Assembly: GCA_019637645.1 (NCBI GenBank)
Contig: JAHBVH010000065.1
Span: 1 to 47,998, forward strand
From: Caldilineaceae bacterium
Lineage (GTDB): Bacteria > Chloroflexota > Anaerolineae > Caldilineales > Caldilineaceae
Length of the DNA stretch: 47,998 bases
Direction: 5' to 3'
The notes under the pieces are model-generated. The model worked only from the letters and a program-made list of their open reading frames with translations. It was not told the DNA's origin and ran no database searches. Below are positions 42,538 to 47,998 of the stretch, piece by piece (the first letter of the stretch is position 1; each line of letters starts with the position of its first letter). A program made the position numbers and the translations under genes.

Positions 42538-44367
42538 ATGAACATTAGGAAAGTTTCGCTAGGCTGGCAGCTACTGACCATAGGGGTCCTCTTTGCCATG
42601 CTGCTCAGCGCCTGTTCACCGACTGCCACATCAACGGAGCCAGCGGCGTCAACAGGGGGTGAAACCGCAGCACCAGCGGCTGATACACCAGCCATTAAAG
42701 AAGTCGCACGGGAAAAGACGCTCATCGTCATGGCTGGTCCAGCCAATCAGTACCCACAATTCGACAATCAAAATCCCTTTATTCCGGGCTCCAATGACGC
42801 CTTTCATGTTGGAACTTTACCCGCGTCCTTTGAGCCGCTGATCATGTTCAATGTGCTAACCGGTGAGTATCAAAACTGGCTGGCCGAGAGCTGGGAATAT
42901 AATGCCGAATTCACCGAAATTACCGTCAAGCTCCGCGAGGGGATCAAGTGGAGTGACGGCGAGGCTCTGGACGCCGATGATGTGGTCTTTAGCTACAACA
43001 TGGTCCGCGATAATGCCGCGGCCATGGTCCACCTCGCCGATCTACCCGAATTCTTGCAGGAAGCCGTCAAAGTGGATGATCTGACGGTCAAGCTGGTGTT
43101 AAGCAAGCCGAATCCGTCGTTTTGGGCCACCACCTTAACCACCAATCATGGGCCGATCATTGTCCCCGAGCATATTTGGAAGGACCAAGATCCCATCACC
43201 TTTACCAACTTCGACCTCGCCAAAGGGTGGCCGGTTGGCAGTGGTCCGTTCCAACTGGTGGCCGCCTCACCCCAACAAAAGATCTATGACCGCCGCGATG
43301 ATTGGTGGGCTGTCGAAGCTGGCTTCCAGCCGCTTCCCAATGTCGAGCGGATCATCTATTTGCCAGGGCAAGACGAAACCCAGGCCGCGCAGTTGACGAT
43401 CCAAGGCCAACTGGATATGGGACCGATCATGCAGGTCTCCACCTTGAAGAGCGTTCTGCAACAAAATCCCAAAATCCAAATGTTCACCGGCCAAAATCCG
43501 CCCTACGGCTACCTCGACTGGTGTCCGATTGACCTGAATCTCAATGCCAGCGTTGCGCCCTATGATAACAAAGAAATTCGCTGGGCGATCTCCTATGCAC
43601 TTGATCGGGAACAGTTAGTCGCCATTGCAGAATCGGGCGCTGGTGTGCCAGCCCTCCATGCCTTCACCCCCTATGAATGGTTCAAGCCCTTCGATGAAGC
43701 ACTCAAGCCTATCTTTGCAGCTTATGGCTATGATACCGCTCCCCATCGTGACAAAACCGACGAGTTAATGACCAAGAACGGTTGGAGCAAGAATAGCGAT
43801 GGGCTGTGGGCAAACGCGGCCGGTGAAACCTTTGCGATGAATATCTATGTGCCCGATTGGCTGAAAGCCTATGGACCGCCGCTCTCGCAGCAGTTGCGCG
43901 ATGCCGGCTTTGATGCCAACTTTGACACCTCGCCTGGCCTTGGCACACCGAGCCAGACCGGCGAACAAAAAGAGTTCTTGGGCTGCAAAGGCCCCAGCGG
44001 CGTATTGGGCATGGATCCCTTCTTTATGCTCTCGATCTATACCAGCCAATACTACCGCCCCACCGGCGAGCCCGCTCCCATTTGGTGGGCAACCTCGCGC
44101 TGGCAAAATGCCGACTACGATGCACTCGTCGAGCAGATCGCACCGCTGAAGGCAGAAGATCCCCAGACAATGGAGCTCTTTACCCAAGCCATGGACATCT
44201 GGATCAGCGAAATGCCCGATATCTACCTAGGTCAATTGATCATTCGCTACCCGATGAACACCACCTACTGGAGCAATTGGCCCATGGAAGGGAATGTCTA
44301 CGGCTTCCCCCACTCTTGGCAACATGACTTCATGTTGACCTTTATCAACCTACAGCCAGCCCAGTAA
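42538..44367 (+). CDS. ABC transporter solute-binding lipoprotein (SBP_bac_5 family)
   Basis: 609 aa. A lipoprotein signal (LLTIGVLFAMLLSAC, Cys26) is followed by a Ser/Thr/Pro/Ala linker to about residue 55. The family-5 binding domain then starts, with LAESWEYNAEFTEITVKLREGIKWSDGEALDADDVVFSY, and extends through YDNKEIRWAISYALDREQLV. Family 5 binds oligopeptides, but in several bacterial groups also oligosaccharides and other ligands; nearby sugar-acid genes favour the second reading weakly. GGGAGAG precedes the ATG. Last gene of the transporter operon, followed by a terminator. Confidence 0.95.
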   Translation: MNIRKVSLGWQLLTIGVLFAMLLSACSPTATSTEPAASTGGETAAPAADTPAIKEVAREKTLIVMAGPANQYPQFDNQNPFIPGSNDAFHVGTLPASFEPLIMFNVLTGEYQNWLAESWEYNAEFTEITVKLREGIKWSDGEALDADDVVFSYNMVRDNAAAMVHLADLPEFLQEAVKVDDLTVKLVLSKPNPSFWATTLTTNHGPIIVPEHIWKDQDPITFTNFDLAKGWPVGSGPFQLVAASPQQKIYDRRDDWWAVEAGFQPLPNVERIIYLPGQDETQAAQLTIQGQLDMGPIMQVSTLKSVLQQNPKIQMFTGQNPPYGYLDWCPIDLNLNASVAPYDNKEIRWAISYALDREQLVAIAESGAGVPALHAFTPYEWFKPFDEALKPIFAAYGYDTAPHRDKTDELMTKNGWSKNSDGLWANAAGETFAMNIYVPDWLKAYGPPLSQQLRDAGFDANFDTSPGLGTPSQTGEQKEFLGCKGPSGVLGMDPFFMLSIYTSQYYRPTGEPAPIWWATSRWQNADYDALVEQIAPLKAEDPQTMELFTQAMDIWISEMPDIYLGQLIIRYPMNTTYWSNWPMEGNVYGFPHSWQHDFMLTFINLQPAQ

Positions 44368-44369
44368 GG

Positions 44370-44414
44370 GCTATGGGGAAAGCGGCATAAAGCAACTTCC
44401 GCTTTCCCCATAGC
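44370..44414 (+). terminator. Hairpin after the binding-protein gene
   Basis: GCTATGGGGAAAGCGG (44370-44385) pairs with 44399-44414 around a 13-base loop, directly after the stop codon. No T-run, so it may rather protect the transcript end. Confidence 0.65.
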
Positions 44415-44490
44415 AAGCGCAAGCAGGGTTCAAGCGCTGCTTGCGCCGGGCGACAACGAAATTTTCGCGCGTAAATAGATTCCCCTAGCA

Positions 44491-44543
44491 TTGTGCAAAA
44501 GAAAACAGGCGGCCTAGCTGTCCGCCTGTTTTCTTTTGCACAA
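44491..44543. terminator. Bidirectional terminator with 22-bp perfect arms
   Basis: 44491-44512 and 44522-44543 are perfectly complementary (TTGTGCAAAAGAAAACAGGC and two more bases), with T-rich outer ends. It lies between the convergent transporter operon and PHP phosphatase gene. Confidence 0.88.
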
Positions 44544-44570
44544 TTGCTTTCTGCTACCGGTTGCCCCACT

Positions 44571-45365
44571 TTATGCCAAGGGGACCAGCTTGGCTTGGCG
44601 CTGCTCAAAATAGGTGAGGTATTTGATCCCCGCCTCCCGAGCAATCGCCAGCGCCACATCCAAGTGACTGCCCACATCCACGGGCTTATGGGCATCCGAG
44701 CCCAGCGTCACCCGCTCCCCACCGAGTTCGACATACCAGCGTAAAATATCCAGATTGGGTGTCAATACATTGACGCGCGAACGCAAGGCCGAGGTGTTGA
44801 GATCAAGCGCAATGCCTTGGTGAATGCAGTTGCGCAAAACGGGGCGGATCAGATCCTCAAAGTCAAGGGAGGAGTAGGGTCCATACGCGGCAAAGGCCGT
44901 CCGAATCGGCACATCAAAATGGCTCAGAATATCAAAACCACCGAGCCGTGTCATCCGTTCTAGTTCCACAAAAAAGGACCCATAGGCCAACTCAGCCGCA
45001 TGCGTTTTGAAATAGTTGAGATCGAACATATTATCTTGGCCGACAAAATGCAGCGAGCCAAGAACATAGTCAAAGGGTACACGAGCGAGCATCTGTGCGG
45101 TTTCCTCGGGAAAGAGATGGGGCTCGCCCACTTCGATCCCGGCGCGGATGGTCAATTGACCAGCAAAATGGGCGCGGCACCGTTCAAGCTCAGCCCACCA
45201 CGCTTCTGGCCGAAACCAATCGCGGCAGCGTTCCAGGGGATGGAGATCAAAATGTTCACTAAAGCCAATTTCAGGGATGCCCCGCGCAACGGCGCTCTGG
45301 CACATGTCGCTCATCTCGGCGCGACAATCGCACGAAAAATTAGAGTGCATGTGGTAATCATGCAT
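44571..45365 (-). CDS. PHP-domain phosphatase, histidinol-phosphatase-like (HisK/HisJ type)
   Basis: 264 aa. PHP motifs are in order: DYHMHSNFSCDC (HxH), IGFSEHFD, IRAGIEVGE, YVLGSLHFVG, ILSHFDVPIR and a late GSDAHKPVDVG. Length and motifs fit the monofunctional PHP histidinol phosphatase, which removes phosphate from histidinol phosphate in histidine synthesis. No other his gene is nearby, so a different phosphoester is possible. AAGGAT precedes the ATG. Confidence 0.85.
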   Translation of the reverse strand: MHDYHMHSNFSCDCRAEMSDMCQSAVARGIPEIGFSEHFDLHPLERCRDWFRPEAWWAELERCRAHFAGQLTIRAGIEVGEPHLFPEETAQMLARVPFDYVLGSLHFVGQDNMFDLNYFKTHAAELAYGSFFVELERMTRLGGFDILSHFDVPIRTAFAAYGPYSSLDFEDLIRPVLRNCIHQGIALDLNTSALRSRVNVLTPNLDILRWYVELGGERVTLGSDAHKPVDVGSHLDVALAIAREAGIKYLTYFEQRQAKLVPLA

Positions 45366-45750
45366 GCGAATCTATCCTTGCCCTCTGCTTGTGCGTTCTT
45401 CCTGTAACAGGACAGCCACGGCAGCAAAAATCAAGCGCTCGCCGGTAACCAGGAACAACGCGAGAATTCAATGACATAGCGTTTCTCTCGCTAGCCCATC
45501 CCCAGTGCTTACCCTGGGAACACAGCCGATCATTATACTGCAAAGCAGAGGACAACGAAAAGCATCGTTCCAGGGAGATCGTTTGTTCAGCCCCCAATGC
45601 ATCCGCAAAACGTACAGGAGCGCGTGGCAAGCCGTAGGGCAGGGGCAGCCCAAAAGTAGCTAGCCATTCCCCATCGCCTTTGTTATAGTTAGTCATACCA
45701 GCTGATTTGATCAACGTTTATCGGTGAGCGGCTCATTAGAAAGGATGCTT
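45366..45750. other. Intergenic region without a supported gene
   Basis: 385 bp separating divergent genes. A 118-codon minus-strand frame covers it but has only a TTG start, no ribosome-binding site and a low-complexity, cysteine-rich tail. It should hold two promoters; none stands out. Confidence 0.5.
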
Positions 45751-46908
45751 ATGTCTCTTCGTTGGTTACACTCCCTTCCTCTCCTGGGTGGTAGCCTCCT
45801 TCTCTTGCTGCTTGGCAGCGGGACTTGGCTAGCGCTCACCACCGGGCCAGTCCAAGCCGAACGCCAACCCGCGTTGGCGCGCGCGACGCCACTTGCTTTG
45901 TCCGTTGGGGGAGCAACGCCAACACCAACGCCCATCCCCACAACACCGTCAACCCCGACACCAACCGTGCCGCCACCCCAGATCGCGGGCTGCGATCTCT
46001 TTCCAGCGGATCATATCTGGAACACACCCATCGACCAACTGCCGCTTGATCCCAACTCGGCGGCCTATGTCAATACCATTGGCACCGAGCGCACCATGCA
46101 CGCGGATTTCGGGGCAGGCGAGTGGGAAGGGGGGCCGATTGGCATTCCCTTTATCACCGTGCCGGGGAACCAAAGCCCGGTGGCGGTCACCTTTGCCTAT
46201 GCCGACGAGAGCGATCCCGGTCCTTATCCCGTGCCGACCAACGCGCCCGTTGAAGGCGGCCCCACCAGCGCTGGCGACCGCCATGTTCTGCTGCTTGACC
46301 AGGATCAATGCCAGCTCTACGAACTCTACGCGGCCTATCCCCAAGCCGATGGCAGTTGGACAGCAGGTTCCGGCGCGATCTTTGATCTCAGTAGCTATGC
46401 CCTGCGCCCGGATGGCTGGACTTCTGCCGATGCAGCTGGGTTGCCCATCCTGCCGGGGCTGGTGCGCTACGAGGAGGTTGCCAGTGGCGAAATTCGCCAT
46501 GCCATCCGCTTTACCGCGCCCCAGACCCAACGCGCCTACGTCTGGCCCGCCCGCCACTATGCCTCTAGCCGCACCGAGCCTCAATACCCACCGATGGGAC
46601 AACGCTTTCGCCTGCGCGCCGACTTCGACCTTAGCAGCTTCGCGCCGCCGGTGCAGGTGATCCTGCGCGCCATGCAGCGCTATGGCATCATCCTGGCCGA
46701 CAACGGCTCGGCTTGGTATCTTTCCGGCGCGCCCGATGAACGTTGGGATAATGATCTACTGCAAGAATTACACCGAATCCGTGGCCGCGACTTTGAGGCC
46801 GTCGATGTCAGCGCCCTGCAACTACACCCCGATTCGGGCCAAATCCGCCCAGCAGTGCTCCAGCCCTTCGATCAGCACGTCTATTTGCCACTCATGCAGC
46901 AACCCTAG
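45751..46908 (+). CDS. Secreted protein with Thr/Pro linker and C-terminal LPL tail
   Basis: 385 aa from the ATG at 45751 (GAAAGG five bases upstream). A signal peptide (HSLPLLGGSLLLLLLGSGTWLALTTG, ending near AQA-like VQAE) is followed by a linker of repeated T/P (TPTPTPIPTTPSTPTPT). A single large domain follows from CDLFPADHIWNTPIDQLPLDPNS to the end, rich in Trp, Tyr and Pro. The last residues are HVYLPLMQQP; the short YLPL tail recurs in secreted Chloroflexota proteins and may be a surface-sorting signal. The domain is not recognised; an extracellular carbohydrate-active or structural role is only a guess. Confidence 0.8.
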   Translation: MSLRWLHSLPLLGGSLLLLLLGSGTWLALTTGPVQAERQPALARATPLALSVGGATPTPTPIPTTPSTPTPTVPPPQIAGCDLFPADHIWNTPIDQLPLDPNSAAYVNTIGTERTMHADFGAGEWEGGPIGIPFITVPGNQSPVAVTFAYADESDPGPYPVPTNAPVEGGPTSAGDRHVLLLDQDQCQLYELYAAYPQADGSWTAGSGAIFDLSSYALRPDGWTSADAAGLPILPGLVRYEEVASGEIRHAIRFTAPQTQRAYVWPARHYASSRTEPQYPPMGQRFRLRADFDLSSFAPPVQVILRAMQRYGIILADNGSAWYLSGAPDERWDNDLLQELHRIRGRDFEAVDVSALQLHPDSGQIRPAVLQPFDQHVYLPLMQQP

Positions 46909-46961
46909 AACAGCGCCCGCATGCGCCAATTGTTGCACGCGCTAAGCAATCCTTTATTTAT

Positions 46962-47044
46962 AGGAGTTATGCACTTGGGCTAGACCTGACAGGTTTGGCA
47001 AACCTGTCAGGTCTCTGGTCACGCTGATCAACTGCGCAACTTCT
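46962..47044. repeat. 83-bp hairpin repeat, full copy (inverted)
   Basis: Outer arms AGGAGTTATGCACTTGG and CAACTGCGCAACTTCT; core AGACCTGACAGGTTT / AAACCTGTCAGGTCT at 46982-47014. Its reverse complement aligns end to end with the 32941 copy, both 83 bp. Confidence 0.92.
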
Positions 47045-47064
47045 AATTTACGATAATCTTATGC

Positions 47065-47070
47065 TATAAT
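47065..47070 (+). promoter_or_regulatory. -10 box of the right-edge enolase-superfamily gene
   Basis: Consensus TATAAT immediately right of the hairpin repeat, 133 bp before the ATG. The -35 would fall near the repeat's right end and is weak. Confidence 0.45.
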
Positions 47071-47202
47071 GCTGAAAATAAATACACACAGCACCTATCC
47101 CAAATCAAGCTGATGCCACCCCCTAGCAACGCCAGTGCTTAAACACTCGGCACAATCGTCTTGGCTTTGGGGTGTTTTTTGAAAGGAAGGGAAGCCATCG
47201 CC

Positions 47203-47998
47203 ATGAAGATCCGTGACATTCGCGCCCTTGGTTTGCGCGGCGCCTCGCCAGAAGGTGGCTGGTCGGAAGAGATCCGCCCAGACGACTGTGTCCACACCCT
47301 CATTGCCGTCCTGACTGATGAAGGGGTTACCGGCTATGGTAGCGTTTTCACCGACGACGGTTTGGTGAAGAGCGCGCTCAAGGTGTTAGAACCGCTTTAT
47401 CTGGGGGAAAATGCGCTAGAGCCAGAGCGAGTCAGCGAGAAATTGCACCAAAACACTTTCTGGCTGGGGCGCGGCGGATCGATCACCCATGCGATCAGTG
47501 GCATTGACATTGCCCTTTGGGATATTCTGGGCAAAGCAACCGGCCAACCCGTTGGCCGATTGCTGGGTGGGCGCTATCGCGCGCGCGTGCGCCCCTATGC
47601 CTCGCTCCTCATGCAAGAGCCCGAAGCGCTCGCCGAGCATCTGCTCCAACTCAAGGCCCAAGGGTTCAACGCCTTCAAGATCGGCTGGGGTCCCTTTGGC
47701 CGCGTGAGCAACGCCATGGACGAAGCCATTGTCCGGGCGGCGCGCGATGCCGTGGACGATGGCTGGCTGATGGTGGACGCGGGGGGCAGCGACGCCTACT
47801 GGGGACAAGGCTATAAATGGGCGCTGCGGACAGCCACCATGCTGGCCGAATATGATGTCTACTGGTTTGAAGAAGCGCTCAAACCCGATGCTTTGGAAGA
47901 CTATGTGGCCCTACGCCGCAATGCGCCTTTGCCCATTGCCGGTGGCGAAGTGCTAACCCGCCGCCAAGCGTTCCAACCCTGGCTCCAGGCCGGTGCTT
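47203..47998 (+). CDS. Mandelate racemase/muconate lactonizing enzyme family, cut by right edge
   Basis: 265 codons are visible from the ATG at 47203, preceded by AAAGGAAGGGAAG; the C-terminus is missing. It has the capping domain (MKIRDIRALGLRGASPEGGW, then WDILGKATGQPVGRLLGG) and barrel motifs FKIGWGPFG, LMVDAGGSDAYWG, WFEEALKPD and IAGGEVLTRRQ. These give the metal ligands Asp, Glu and Glu. In place of the KxK pair it has K-I-G, so only the first lysine is kept, as in dehydratase and mandelate-type subgroups. It probably acts on an acid sugar. Second enolase-superfamily member in the window. Confidence 0.88.
   Translation, partial: MKIRDIRALGLRGASPEGGWSEEIRPDDCVHTLIAVLTDEGVTGYGSVFTDDGLVKSALKVLEPLYLGENALEPERVSEKLHQNTFWLGRGGSITHAISGIDIALWDILGKATGQPVGRLLGGRYRARVRPYASLLMQEPEALAEHLLQLKAQGFNAFKIGWGPFGRVSNAMDEAIVRAARDAVDDGWLMVDAGGSDAYWGQGYKWALRTATMLAEYDVYWFEEALKPDALEDYVALRRNAPLPIAGGEVLTRRQAFQPWLQAGA

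Larger units (their letters stand above)
46909..47202. other. Intergenic region with hairpin repeat and promoter
   Basis: Contains the full 83-bp repeat at 46962-47044, then a TATAAT box at 47065-47070 and an untranslated leader of about 125 bases to the next ATG. Within the leader CACCCC (from 47114) and GGGGTG TTTTTT (from 47168) could pair as a weak terminator-like structure. Confidence 0.55.

Noticed and set aside
45358..45714. 118-codon minus-strand frame before the PHP phosphatase.
   Set aside because: TTG start only, no ribosome-binding site, low-complexity composition and position in a divergent promoter region.
47080..47202. Riboswitch in the leader of the right-edge gene.
   Set aside because: CACCCC/GGGGTG with a T-run resembles an attenuator, but no recognisable aptamer is seen, so only noted in the intergenic description.

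Overview
The window is most likely chromosomal DNA of a member of the Chloroflexota (green non-sulfur bacteria and relatives). This is inferred from overall protein character: an S41 protease with the FGTG active-site variant, a secreted protein with a Thr/Pro linker and a short C-terminal LPL tail, many TTG/GTG starts behind good ribosome-binding sites, and abundant dispersed hairpin repeats. Rank below phylum cannot be set by eye. No rRNA, complete tRNA or CRISPR array is visible.

Layout. (1) 1-3794 is one end of an integrated mobile element. It has a leftward replication-type operon (small membrane/CxxC protein, winged-helix replication-initiation-like protein, DnaC-like ATPase, and a gene running off the left edge). 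A divergent tyrosine recombinase follows, facing a terminator and a 3' tRNA fragment that is probably the attachment site. (2) 3895-14719 is core genome: enolase, a small membrane protein, a FabH/FabF pair, DUF1992, a DUF2344 protein, a hypothetical, a lipoprotein, a MetE-C-like methyltransferase and a RuvC-fold protein. (3) 15160-22738 has an oxidoreductase, a histidine phosphatase, and the E1-alpha, E1-beta and E2 genes of a 2-oxoacid (pyruvate or acetoin) dehydrogenase. The complex is interrupted by an opposite-strand pair: a cysteine-less AhpD-like protein and a cytoplasmic GAF histidine kinase. (4) 23018-30598 has a GT4 glycosyltransferase, a PHP phosphoesterase, an S41 protease, an ABC exporter fused to a cyclic-nucleotide-binding domain, and a rhomboid protease. 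(5) 30781-47998 is catabolic: a galactonate-dehydratase-like enzyme, an amidohydrolase, an S33 peptidase, a PIN/ribbon-helix-helix toxin-antitoxin pair, a DapA-family aldolase with an old-yellow-enzyme reductase, a five-gene Opp/Dpp-type ABC transporter, a PHP phosphatase, a secreted protein, and a second enolase-superfamily enzyme cut by the right edge.

How parts may work together. The sugar-acid enzymes (two enolase-superfamily dehydratase-like proteins, a DapA-family lyase, an amidohydrolase and a Gfo/Idh oxidoreductase) near an oligopeptide-type importer suggest uptake and breakdown of plant-type sugars or sugar acids. The dehydrogenase complex would feed acetyl-CoA to the FabH/FabF route. 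These links are inferred from gene content, not shown.

The most unusual signals are non-coding or architectural. First, an 83-bp hairpin repeat family whose stems change by compensatory substitutions. Second, palindromes inserted in frame in the mobile element's replication gene, resembling Rickettsia palindromic elements in behaviour. Third, the redox-dead AhpD/histidine-kinase pair lodged between the genes of a lipoyl-dependent complex. Fourth, a toxin-first PIN/RHH pair with a perfect 20-bp operator.
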